From Membranipora membranacea (taxonomy: Eukaryota; Bryozoa; Gymnolaemata; Cheilostomatida; Membraniporidae): DNA of 64,000 nucleotides. The notes below the pieces were generated by a model that was given only the letters and a program-made list of their open reading frames with translations, ran no database searches and was not told where the DNA came from. Location: assembly GCA_914767715.1 (NCBI GenBank), contig OU612073.1, positions 9,550,001 through 9,614,000 on the forward strand, read 5' to 3'. Both the position numbers and the translations under genes were made by a program. The number at the start of each line of letters is the position of its first letter. Positions within the stretch are counted from its first letter, which is position 1. Shown in pieces: positions 21,408 to 35,000 of this stretch.

Positions 21408-22277
21408 CAGTCACTCTGCTAAACAAATTCAAGTTCAAGTATGCGGACGCTGTCAACTGAGGTTGGTGAGAGTGCACTTGGCTCCGTCCTGACTGACTAA
21501 CTCCACATTAGTTTTATATGTGCATGATAGGTTATGCAGCATGAACAGAAGAAGAGTTAGCTTCAAAATCAGTTTGTATGTCATGGTATGTCATTTTGGC
21601 GTGCACCAAGCGAGGAATGTAACTGCAAAAGTTCTACAGAAGCAATGAAAGCCTCACTGCAGGTCGTTCAAGTCCAGTGGCCAAGGTATTGACCACCATC
21701 ATCATTGAAACACGGCATGGTGAAGAGCACACACACACAATGTGGTTCTTGCATTGCTTCTGTTGCTCTATGCACATTCTTACATTCACAACATCACTTA
21801 AAGATTAAACAAAATGTTGTTCTTACATTGCTCCTGTTGTTCTTAGCCTTCTATGCACATCCACAAACCACCTAGTGTCTTCAAGTTTAAATCAGACAAT
21901 GGATAACAACCATGTCAACTCCTCATTAAAATTGGAAGTTTCAACCTCTTCTCTTTTCAGCTACAGAAGGTACAATGATGTGTTGCGTGACATCCAGAGC
22001 AAGGTGCTTGCATGTGCTTGAGTTACCCGCCACAGAGGTCGAAGGTCACATTCCATACAGGTGGCTTGAAAAGAATTTGATATGACCTTTTAGTAATCAG
22101 GTCGATGCGCATGCGTACAGAGTGGCTTCCTAGATACAAATTGACAGTGAAACCTGCGGAAACCTGTTGGACTTGGTCAAAAGCTAACTAAACCTTACCA
22201 AATTTCTGTTTGCTATCTCCATCAAGAGCATGTAATTTTACCAAAAACATATCGAGCAATATCCTGAAAACATCATC
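21408..22277. promoter_or_regulatory. Shared head-to-head intergenic region with NRF1-like site
   Basis: This 870-bp gap separates the divergent start codons of the membrane-protein gene (minus) and afadin (plus). At 22106-22117 TGCGCATGCGTA fits the palindromic NRF1 consensus except near one end, about 160 bp upstream of the afadin ATG. No TATA box is evident. A shared promoter is an inference from spacing. Confidence 0.4.
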
Positions 22278-25200
22278 ATGGATAATATCTCACAGATGAA
22301 AAGAAGAGATTACCTTAAAGGACTCATAGATGAGTGGAATGCTAACCGACTTGATCTTTTTGAGATTAGTCATCCAGATGAGGTGAGAATAGTTGTTCAG
22401 GGTAGGCTCTTTATATTGAGTCAGTGACTGTGAGCGTAAGCTTGGTGCTGACAATTTTCATTTGGTGCAGTGAGATGTATTTGACCATTGTACCCAAATA
22501 TTATATAGATTTAGGCCTTCTCTTCTGAGAATTTGAGTATCAGTAAGATTTTCTTCTTTCAAAGCTGAGATTAAGAAAGAAAGTGCATTGAGATCGTTCA
22601 TTTACATCTCTTCCTGTCCTAGCCTTCATTGTTTGTTTGTTTGTTTAATTTATGACTTCTCATCCGAGAATGCTTACATAATAAAAGTAGTGTGCTTTCA
22701 AAAAGCCCCTCTAAAAATATATGAACAAAAATAAAATAAATCATTTCAAATGGCATAAAACTCAGGATTGGCAAAAATTCCACATTTTCTCTTCTCAGTT
22801 CGACATTTAGGCATACAAATGGTGCCCTCAGAGTTACGGGTTGAGCGTCTGAGTCTGGTTTTATTGAGCGGAAGTCGATTGTGTAGGGGATGGTTATCGT
22901 CAGATAAAATACGATGTACGTATTTGTGGCATATGTCGTTTAGTAAATCATTTAGTGGTAGCAAATTCGCAGCTGCAAGTCGATCATCGTAGTGTTCGAG
23001 GTCAGAGAAATTAATCCTCATAGCAAGCCGGTGACATCTCTCAATATCATTCCTCAGACATTCGGTGGTGTAAGGGTACCAAGCACCTGCAGCGTGGGTG
23101 ATAGCTGCGACTACTTGGGTTTTGTACATTAGTACTAGGCTTTGTTGGTTTACTCCGGACTGTTTTAATACGAGCAGACCGTGACATCTTTTGTTCGCTG
23201 ACTTAGTGATGTTAGCCACATGCTCATTGAATCGTAGATGTTGGTCGATGGTAAGACCGAGTAGTTTGGTAGAAGCTACGTTGTCTACGTTGTGTGATTG
23301 ATTCATTGTGAGAGTTTTCGACATTATCATCTGTTTCTTAAGAGAAAGGTTCAATGTCTTAGTTTTTGTAGCATTCAGTAGCATTTTGTTGTCGTGTGCC
23401 CATTTAGTACATTCATCGATAAGCTGCTGACTGACGGGTGGAGGTTCAAACTTGACAGCGTTGTAAGTATTGCTTATTATTTGAAGATCAGCTTTCTGGA
23501 GAGACAGGTAGTTGGTTGTGTCATCAGCGTATTTCACAGTGCTGGCAGTGGAGAATTGAAGCGAATCAACAAACGCCAACCATAGAGTAGGTCCACACAA
23601 GGTCCCTTGTGGAACGCCTATGTTGGAAGATGCAGTGTGAGATTTCACTTGGTGCGGATGAATCACTACTTGTTGTTTTCTGTTTTCTAGATAACTCGCG
23701 ACTAAAGCCACAAGTTGACTAAAGTGTAATATAATTTAAATCATGGCTGAATCAGTGAGGCTAAAATTGATCATCTATGGTTGGTAGGCCTACTACTACT
23801 GAGTCTGTGAGTGTGATATGTGACACAAGAAGAAATGACTGACTTTGTTACATTGTGTTGCCTCTGTTCAAGTTATCCTTGCAGCTGGCTGAAGCAAGGA
23901 GTTAATTCCTTGGCTGAACCATTTTCATCTCTACACCAAACATTTAGGAGAAATGCCTCAGTACAAAGTAGTTTTCTCCATTAACATATTTATCTATCTT
24001 TATGAAGCTTTCATTGTTTCTCGTCTCACTTGCTTTGAACATTGGGAGTCCACTACTAGTACTAAATGTATTGGTAGCAGTCCCATCCAATATCAAATAT
24101 ATCTTTTCTTTAGGGATGTTACTGGATTAATAGTCAAAATAGGGTTGCCTTTCTGCTTGAACCTGAACCAAATCAGACTTTGTCTGACCGAAACATTCCC
24201 TCGGATTCTTGCCTGAATTCTGAGTTATTTCTTCATTGCTGATGGTGCTGAAGGTATGCAGTCAGGATTTGTAAAGGCCTTATTATCTCATTCATCAGAT
24301 GTTGAAGACTGGTGTTTATGTATCAGCAACTAACCATCGTTTGAAAACCAAGAGCAATATGGTTCAGAGTTCTCCAACTCGGGTATAGGGGCGAATGAGA
24401 GAATCTCGACATTGAAATTGAAATGTGAAATTTAATTGAATGATTTTGCGTCGCCATGCCTCATATATTATCATCATACAATAACCTTTATATCCCCATG
24501 ACTTATTGATGGAGCGACAAACCTCAAGTGTTTAACAGGAAGTCTGCACTGCCATTGCCATGCAAGCTATCATTACCAATCAACTTATCTGTTATCTAGG
24601 CATCTATTTCAAAATGACATGGTATACATATCTTAATCATTACCCATTTGAATGAACTATTCTGCATTGGCTGCTGTGGGTTATGAATAGCAAATTTGGT
24701 GACTCATAAAACAAGCATTCAAATATTTGTCACACTATCTGAATCATCATAAGCTGAGCACACCTTGTAAAACTCTACAAACAAACATTGGTAGTATTAT
24801 CATCATACTCTATGATTGTCTATATGCTAATTAATCTCCCCAGCATGAATCAGCAGACAATAAAAATGAGATCTCAGTTTTGTAAAATAATAGGTTTCAG
24901 CATTTTGTTGACAATGAGAGGCAAAATGGGAAGTGATAATTATTATTTAATGCTGAAGTTGAAGAATCATTCTAGATTGGTTTGGTCAAAGCTAAACGAG
25001 ATGGAGTCAAAGCCATGGGATAATATGTGTAAGGTGGACACAGATATTGTGCTAATGTCCTCAACTCAAACTTCATCCAGTGTAGGACTGAGGACGAAGA
25101 TTGTTGCTGTCGTGTCAGCACACATTTTGGGTTGATGAAAAAAGAAAACTTTTGCCCAAAATCCTGTCTTTGAATGTTTAACTTGACACTGCAGAATTTT

Positions 25201-28200
25201 CTATTTCCCAAAGGCTTTAGAAGTAGATTTGCTAGTAACAGTATAATAGTGGAATGCCCCTGCTTACTAGTTTTGTTTGGCATGCTGCTAAAGTCATTGG
25301 GATAGTTTTCGTAGTACACCAATATTGAATTCCAAAATTACAATAATCTTACCAAAGAATTTGATTGTGCAGAAGCAGAGGGTAGTTACAGCAATTTTAT
25401 TGGCTTGCCTTGCTGCATTCCACCTAAGCTAGAAGCTATAATGGAGGGGATGTGTTTGTAATGATTCACATAAAATTGAATTAAAATCTCTTTACACACA
25501 TTCCACAAGTGATATAGGCCAATCTGTTATTGTCAAGCCCCATTATTCTCAACTTTTGAGTTACACTGTCTTGACAAGTTTTATTGACTGTCACGTTATC
25601 TTCAGTGTAGAGTAAATGTAAACTCTAGTTAGAAATACAGTGGTGCGGTACCACTGCACAATACACAGGTCTTCAGCTAGAAACCGTGAGTCAAGCGCTA
25701 TAGTTCAAAATGTTCCAACTTCCAACTCATATATTCATCATTGCTGCAAAGGAGAAACTACAGGCCACAATGCTAGGCATAAAGTTAAATATTATTCTTT
25801 GCTGCCCGTTCACAGGGGATGGTAGGCCTACATGGGTTTAGATTCCAACAAAAGGCTTGATACCATAGTTACTCAGTTGACACTGAGATCTTTGATAATC
25901 CAGAGTTACTCATATTTTCTGAACGGTACCTTTTGGAAACTCATCTTGAGCTGTATTTGAATCCATCAAAAGCCACATTCGCCATTATTCTGTTTGACTC
26001 TGCCCTCGAAACCATTAGTAGCATTATTCTGCCAATCCTACCAGTTGCTATACTCGGCCATGAACCAGTGCTACATCAGTGATATTGAAGCATTGATTCT
26101 GCCAAAACCATCGTCAGTGCAAGCCGAGACAATGCTGATAGAAATCTCTGGCAACTTATTTTCTGAACTCCCACACAACTTATCAGTGCTTGGTTTGATC
26201 TTGGTTTCGGCTGGCAGCCTCACATCATGCAGTGCACCAAATTTGGCTCTCTTGTGATGGCCTTTTATCAGCAGTCAGGGTCAATGGCTTTTTCTGATTG
26301 GGTTATTCTGTCAGTTCCTGTGATAGTCATCAAGCTGTTTGCATGGACTTAATGAGCATGTCGATGGACGAGCGCCCTGCCAGAGTTTGTACGAACCAAA
26401 GACCGACCCGTCTATGGTTCACTGCAACTCTGGTGTGGTGATCTGAGGACTCGCTCATTCTCCCGTGATGCTTAGGTTTTGTTGTATCTAAATGGGAAGT
26501 GAGAAATAGTGATAAAATTCCCTTGATCACCAAATTTACCGTTAAATAAAATTTCTCCGTCCTATACATTCCTACGCCGATTATATCGGCCATTCAAGTT
26601 ATATATGTTCATTCTCCTGTGCAATTTAAGACCACAATTATTAAGAACCACGCAAATCATCCTACTTGGATTTATCCATCTTAATCGCCCACTATCTACT
26701 AGTATTCTCCGCTTGTACAGTGTAAGTTGTTGCAGGTAATTTGTAACAAATGTTCAGCGATTACAGTATTAGATTAATTGGTGACACATTTTTATACCTA
26801 GTGATTCTTTAATTAGTAAGCCCTGCAGGGAGACTGGTATGCTAAAGCTGAGTGTGGTTTATTTACCTGCAAATCTCAGCGGTCAATGCTGGAGTGTTTC
26901 ATCAGTGCGCCTCGGCATGATACTTATTCACTAGGATAGGTATTTTGCCTTCAGGCATAAAAGTGTTGTAATTTCATGATTTGTGCCGACATATTACAGC
27001 CTATTTTATCTTGTGTGTAATCTTTAACTCGACAACCAATTCAGGAGATAGGAATATTGGTTCAAAGATAACACACTGTAAAATAGCGGCATAGTCTTGT
27101 TGTTGGTACATTAGTTTGAGGTTGTGCGGATAACATCACATAATTGTAGGAGTAGGAAGGCACCTACAAGCCTAATAGTAAAACAGTTTTAGGGGGAGGT
27201 GGCAGACTGTCCCCGTTTTCTGTATATGACACTGGTCTCGGTCCCAGAGGTCATGGTCAGTCCAACCCTAACCAAATACAAGTTACTGACTGAACAGTGA
27301 TGTTATCATTAATACCCTAAATCATACAGGGTGCCATATTCACACTAGTTGAGACCCACAATCAGACTCTACCAATATCATCTATGTTGGCTATTTTGCT
27401 TGTGTCCCAAATGATACTCATCCTGTTGCAACATCCTAAGCTTTGATCTGATTTTTTTACGCTCTATTTTACTTCTTATGCATTCGTTTTGTTCTTTTGT
27501 ATGTTTGCAGAACCTTGAGTATCATGGAGTCATGAGATACCTTTTCCAAGATGCTGGAGCCAAACTTGCCACAAAGTGTATCCGGGTGTCCAGCAACGCC
27601 AACACAGAGAATGTCATCGAGACACTGGTCGAGAAGTTCAGACCCGATATGAAGATGTTAACTACACCCATATACCACCTTTATGAAGTGGATTCCAATG
27701 GTGGTAAGTTACACTTGCCCAGTTAGCTTTGGTTTGAAAAGAAATATGACGGCCTTAGATCAAGCATAATCCAGTTTGCCTGTATTTAGGTTTTGAGCTG
27801 GGGGCTCATCAGTCGACCGGACTGCGGGCAAATTGGATCATCTTGATCTATGTGGGCCTAGTGGAAGACTCGAATGTATCAGATTAGTGTTAAATACCGA
27901 ATGCACATCAAAATTGCTCTAGAACTCAATGCTTACAACTACGATCGGGACTGAAAAAGCTTGCACTGTCAGCTTTACCTCTTAACTATCTTCCCAACGA
28001 ACTATGATTTGCTCCCATCCCAATACTTATGAATTGTCCTGTATGGGCAATAAATTTTGAAAAAGGAGGAATGCATGCAGTGAAACAAAGTCATATATTC
28101 CGTAAGCCTACAACTCAATGAAAATTGTCTTTGTCAAAGTTTTGAAGCTGATAGCGTTAAGAATGTCAGCTTCTCACACCAAACAATGTGTGCCTTTCAC

Positions 28201-29094
28201 TTTGCCTTGCCTTGAAAACTCAATGCCACGGTACTGACATACTAACATGCCTTTATAAGGGTACTAGTAGAAGTAACTGTAACTCTCCTGCATACCTATC
28301 AGAATGTTTATTATGCGTAACCACTGACATTAAACTTGTTATCCATCAAATAACACATACCAACGTTACCACGGGATAGTGACAGCCCATCATCCATGAA
28401 TCATTTGAATAGAGTTCCAAATTCACCATTCGTTATCACTGCCATAAATTTTATTGCAGCATTTAGCGCATATTATTTTGCACTGCTCCCACAATAAATT
28501 TTGTGGATTCACCAGCAGAGGCTATAGATTATGATGTGGTCTCTCTGGTTTGACTGTTCAAATATTAGGCTGGATTTTAATAGTGTAACGTTAGACCGAC
28601 TGACTGCTGGATAGAAGTAGTGGCTAGGATCTATCTAATTAATGTATTTGTTAACCCCAGGTCAAATATTTTACAAAAACCGATGCTTCTTTTACTAGGC
28701 CTCGCCCCTTTAGTTATCATGAATATATCACAACAAGTATTGTCTATGTCGGCATCATTTATCATTATCATATCATAATGAAACTGAAACATGATGATGT
28801 CAAAAAGTTGGCTTACTGGTAAATTCGGTTTCCCTAGTACTGGAAAAACTGAGTGTGATATTTCACTGACCCTGTAACTGTGGTTATAACTTTCTCCAAT
28901 TCAGTCGAGCTTGCCAATCAGCAAGCTTACTATTTCTTGTTTTTTTTAATTTCCTGTTTTTTATGCTTACAGCTGAACGAAGGTTGGACCTAGGCGAGTA
29001 CCCTCTAGAAGTACAACTTAATTGGACCAAAGATGAGAAAGAAGGAAAGTTTGTACTCAGAAACGCAGCTCACAAGCCAATCAACGTTCAAAAA
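22278..29094 (+). other. AFDN: Afadin RA1 (Ras/Rap-association) domain, exons 1-3
   Basis: Residues about 35-135. Conserved landmarks are LEYHGVMRYLFQD, ATKCIRVSS, VIETLVEKFRPDM and VQLNWTKDEKEGKFVL. In the family this domain binds GTP-loaded Rap1/Ras. It is spread over three exons separated by introns of about 5.1 and 1.3 kb. Confidence 0.92.
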
Positions 29095-32000
29095 GTAAGG
29101 GGGGCTGTCAGACGGGGGGGGGGGGGGCAAAAGTCTGTGGGGCTCAGACTAGGGGGAAACGCTACAGTTCTTGTCTACCTAATGATGCATACAGCAATAC
29201 ATATTCTCCTTATGAAACCTTACAGGGAATCCTTTTTATCCCTAAGCATTCATACATTAGGCCACAGAATAAGGATATAATATCCTTATTCTGTGATTGG
29301 GCTAATATAGACACAGACTTTGGTCTAATACTATTTGAGATTGCTGAATTGCCATGGCTTACTCTGGCGAGGTTGATGCAGCGTTTTGCAGACTTTACCA
29401 TCGCTTTGTTATTCTTCATAACTTTGATATTAGCAGGATGTAATATTTCATATACAGAGTAAATCGGTATCTTATGTTATGTTATTGAGTAGCTTTAATT
29501 TATTTACCTTATCTGTTAAACGCTCCCAGACCACTTGGTTAGTTAGTTCAAAGGCTCTGATGTTGTATAATAATTCTCAGTAGGTGAATTTATTACCATT
29601 GAACTGGTATTATTTATTGAGAGAAATAGTATTAATTTACCATTCTGATGAAATATCTATGTCATCAAAAGGTTATTTTAATGATATATTGACTTTCATA
29701 GCTGCAGAAACTCAGCTGGCAGTAACTTCATACGTAATAGCTATCATTCAGATGGTAGATGAACAAATATAGCAAAAGCAAAGCTTTCTTTTTTTACAAT
29801 ATTCAAACCTTGCTGTAAAATCTTTACATATATGATTCTTTATATTAATATATTTATATTAACGGTTGTGATAAATTACATTTTGTAGGCTGATACAAAT
29901 GAAAGCAGCTTTAAAAGAAAACTCAGTAAGAGAGAAAAGAAGGAACAGAAAAAGAAGCAGGATAAAGCAAAACACAGCGACAAAGAAAACACCGTATGTT
30001 CTCATACTACTTTATCCTTTTTTTGAGGGGTTTCCCATGAGTCCAAAAAAATAGTACAACTGAGTGTCCATATCCCTGACTTGGAAATAATGTAATAACT
30101 TTTCTGTGTCAGAAGATAAGTAACAAAAGAGGACTACATTTTAGCAGTTGTTGCCTCTTCATCAGTGCCCTGCTGTTCCATTTCTAAAATGATATGTTAG
30201 TTAAAAAGCTGGAAAGCTTATGTTGAATGATTCCTTGTTTTAGGAGGAGCCATCAGGAGTCTTTGTCAGAACAAAATCAAACTCGGAGGCTGTGATGAGA
30301 CGCCGGCGTGAACTCAAAGTTCAGAAAAAGCTCGACGAGATCCAGCAAGAGGGCGACCACGGTGGATTGTTAAAAGTGCACGGTGACAGTTTAAATCCTG
30401 ATGTGCCGTATAAAAGTTTACTTCTAAGTGTAACTGACACAGCCGCTTATGTAGTTAAGGAGATGCTGGATAAATATGGATTGACCAGAATAAATCCAAC
30501 AGATTTCTGCTTAGTGCAGGTTTTTAACGCTCACGCCGGTGAAATCGGGGGCGGACTGAGGCCCCAGGAAAATATACTAGAGGATAGTGAATGCCCATTG
30601 GCTATTCTACAACTTCAAGTCAACAGAGGTAAGTATTAACATGGTCTCTCATCGGCTTTCTGGTCAAAAACTAGGGCTTCCTTCACAACCATGGATTATA
30701 TGGTTTTCATTCAAAATTTATATTGAAATAATAGACTGTTCAATTTTAAGCTTGAAACTGACAAGCAACCTTACTTGGTGCCAATTTAAAATAAATTGAA
30801 TGAATTTTTTCAAAATCCCTTCCCTCAGACTGTAGAATGTGAAACTTTTGCAGATCTCTTGTGTATGTATAATCAGGGTCACACTTATATTGTTGAATTC
30901 ATATCAAGGGTGTGATGTATTTTTCCAGGTAATATCACCTTCCATGTGAGACGACGAGATGGTAAACAGACCACCATGGAGGATAAGTCAGCTATCCCAT
31001 TCTTACTGGAGCTTAACCTTGACGGCAGCGATATTATGAAACCTAAGAAACATCTACTACATCAGAATATGACTGAAGTAGGCAGTATAGCACAGCCGAG
31101 CAGCGGACAGCATCTCAGGGTTAGTACAAGGCCTAGTCTATCTTGACAAGCATTGTTGTGGGGGTTCCCCCCCCCCTCCATCGTCAATACGGACCCTATT
31201 AAATGTATCTTACAGATTATAAACCTCAGTGTGAGTAGTAGGAGCCCAAACTAATAAACAGTGCGAGGTTATTTACATTTTTACATAAAATTCTCATCCA
31301 TGTCTTGAGCACTTGGTGGAATGTAGCCTGTGAATTTTCATGGTCTGCCTCTGTAGGATCATTGGTACACTGGCGGTTATGAATCAATGCGCACACAGCG
31401 AGAACCAGATGTTAGGCTGGAGTTACTATACTTAGCATCTATGTTACATTCATGTTGAACCAATTAGTTTCAAATTTTGGTAACCTTATTGTTTCCATTG
31501 CCTGTTTTGTAGATGATTGGGCCTACCATTTTACCACATCACGCAGTCATAGCTAATATTGAGGGCGTGGTAACAGTCACCCCTACTTCTGAGGAGGCTG
31601 AGTGCTATGTGGAGGGTATGAGAATACATGAGACTACAGTACTACAACACGGCAAAGTCGTTCGATTCGGCCATCACCATGCTTTCAGATTCCTTGACCC
31701 GGCCATAGATGAGGTAAGGATGCCGGAGATATATCCGCATAATTTCTATTCATTTCTACTTGATGAACGTGTGATAGTATGGTATGGTAGTATGAATGTA
31801 TAGCAGTAAAGGGCTAAAAAATGTCTATTCACCGGCATCATAATAAGTCACTAGTTGATAAAATCAAAAGTTATGCAATCAGCAGTTAATCACAATGGTT
31901 GCTACTCTGAACAAAAAAACTCTTTGTTACGTTGATGGATTTACCAGGAATTATGCGTTTCCATATTTGACTTGGCAGCACACCAGTCATTGAGCATACT

Positions 32001-35000
32001 GTTGAAGCCATTGATGGTGGTTTGTTAATGGTTCCCAGCTCCACCATGGTTGTGTATATGTGTGTAACCTTTTTACCTCGCCTGCTTTGCTAGTTGATGA
32101 GGAAGTAAATTGTGGTGAGAATTTGTGAAACAAAACCGAATAATTCTGTTGAGGTTGTAAAAACTGGAATATGACTGACAAAAAGTGGATTTATTAGCGT
32201 TGTTGCAATTATCAGACCATATTTGTTTTGAAAGAAATAGTCTTCCGAAATCCAAAAATTTCTGTTGAATGATTAAATCATAATTGGATGTTTGTTTTAG
32301 ACTGTAAGTACCACTCCGCATGGCCGAGGAGTTGTTCCCAATGCAAACGGGGAAACTGGACCTCCAGGATATAGCCCGAGATTAGATGACGTGTTACCTG
32401 CAGGCTTGGAGTTCAGAGATGAAGGTATGTGTGCTGCCCATAAAACCAGACTAACTTGAGTGGCTGTAACAACTGAATGTGTACTTAGACTTGCAATGTT
32501 TTTGGTACTATCACATAGGCATGTTCACAAAGAAGTTGGGTAAGGCGTTTTAAGTCCTTGAACTATCGCTTTTGATGTGGTAAATAACTTGACTTAGCAT
32601 AGTCGCTTTAGATATTCGTATTGCAGTTCACTACTGTCATGAGGTACTAACAGGTACTTTTTCACAGTAGCTGAGTAGGATTTTTTTTCAAATAGTGTTG
32701 TGGTAGGAAATAGTTTCCCTAATATAAAAGCCGTTGAACTACCATGGCAATCTAGATTTGTATCTTTTGCTTGTTCGAAACAGTAAAATGGGAGGGCAAA
32801 ATTTTCAACCAACAAAACAAATCTGTTCACGGCTATATTTGCCAATCACCACTGTGGCTGATGGTTTTCTCTTTTTCACAGGAGAGGATAATTTCCTACA
32901 CTCTGTAATCTCTGATGTAACTGAGGGAATGTGTCAGTTTAAGTTAGCGCCCTGTTACTCTCTGTATCTGGCAGCCAGATATCGGGTGGACAGAGTACAG
33001 CCAGGCATGCCCCTCGACGAACACTTCCATAATCTTATTATGTTCTGTAATAAAGTAAGTATTCCACTCATAAACATATAAATAGATAATATTTATTTAT
33101 GTTTATGACTCCACTACACGATGAAGTTTAAAAACTGTGTAATATATTTGTGTTATGCCTGTAATCGTCAATTGATAAGGGTTCGAGAAGAAACTTGATT
33201 CTCATAAGGTATCCTTCTCTAAGGAATGACACTCATTAGGCGTTTGTCTCCCTCCCTACTATCCATTTTAGCTATAAACATTGTTTCTGTTGACAAAAGC
33301 AGTATAGTGACATTGAAGTTGCCTACTCCATTCTCATTTGATATTCAGATATCACGGATTTCACAGTAGTAATGGATAAAAAATAAAAATAATATAATGT
33401 AATAATATTAGTCATATTTATATTAACAGCTAAGTTTCATGATAAGAGACACAGTGAATAGATTCAGGAACTCACCGCAAGAGTTGGCGTTCTGGCTGGC
33501 AAATATGTCCGAACTTTTACACTTCATCAAAATGGATAGAGATCTTTCAAAGCATGCTCAGCAAGCACAGGTGAGAAAGATTAGAGATATAAGAATGAGG
33601 TTTTCACATTATTATGGTACATGGTGGTTCCTCAAAATGGGAAACAATACTATGAATATTTAAAAAAGCTAAGCTATACCCAATTGAAAGCACAAGGCAT
33701 CATGGCTGTAAAATAATGGATGTTAGCAGATTTTCATACATTGTTCTTGAAGCTCTAAAATTTCTCAACCTGTACGACACATCAGGTGCAAATATTTAGG
33801 GGATTACAAAGTTGTAAGATTGAATATTTTCTCCTGGTAGCCTATTTGTATCAGGGAGAGTGAGAAAGACTCTGAAAACACATTATATGTTCACAAACAT
33901 ATTTAAAAGTTATCCTCTCGTTGGCCTTTTCATTTAAAGCAAGACAACTCCTCATCTTTATAACATTTCAATGCCCTTATGTAAAGTTGTCGTATAATTT
34001 TGTATTGCAGGATGTATTGGCAGACACAGTACAGGATTGCTTTAAGGATTTAGTATACATAATGCAGGGAGACCTTTATCAGAGCATGCCAGCTTTTCTC
34101 GCTGACAACGATAATGATAATGAAGCGGGTAAGAAAGGATTAATTTTTGTTGAAACAATAGTAATAATAATAAATAATTAGAGTTTGTTGGTTAACTGTT
34201 TTCATTTGAAATATGATAGATTGAATACCCAAGCTCTTTTGATGGCAATGAAGTCTTGGTGATCTGCTTCCAAACACCAAAGACAGTATCGCCTCAACAT
34301 CTGTGCTCAAGCTATTTAATGAAGAGTAACAGTTGGCAGAGCGGTTTTCTGAGGCATCAAAGAAGAGCCAAGAATATCCAGAATTAAGTTTACCCTGGCT
34401 GTCTATATAATGGCCTGCAGATATCCTGAAAATTCTAGAAATCCTTGCATGTTCACAATTCTGTGAAATTATACATGTATGTATGTCAACTTCATAAAAT
34501 AACTGCATTGTGGAAAATTCAACAGTTTTGAAATTAGATTCCTCTTACACTGTTGATTCTCTGTGACGTTATACAGACAGAGCTCAGACAGAGCAGGGAA
34601 AGCCCAGTATTGGTATATAATTCTAACCATCACTACCACTCTCTATCTCTTATATTGTGCATTATCTAGTTTAGAGCATGATTAGTTCAGAGCATATTCC
34701 AGCATGTTTTTGTCCCGTAGATATGAGGTGTGTTCTATTCGGCTGAATGCTACTCTGATATTTTATGAGACCTATCCACCTGAACCTAAATAACCCATGC
34801 CTATTTCCATCCCAAAGCTACCTTGTGTAAATTCAATATACTTTCCACTGCAGAACATGTGGATATGCGGCCCATGCAAAAAATCTTAAGAAAGTTTTTT
34901 TCATGTTAGGAGACTGATTCAGTAATAGATTAGCAGCACATAGAACTCAGTTTGAAACTAAAGGCATGGATGCATGTAAAGTTTGTGTTGCTTATAGTTT

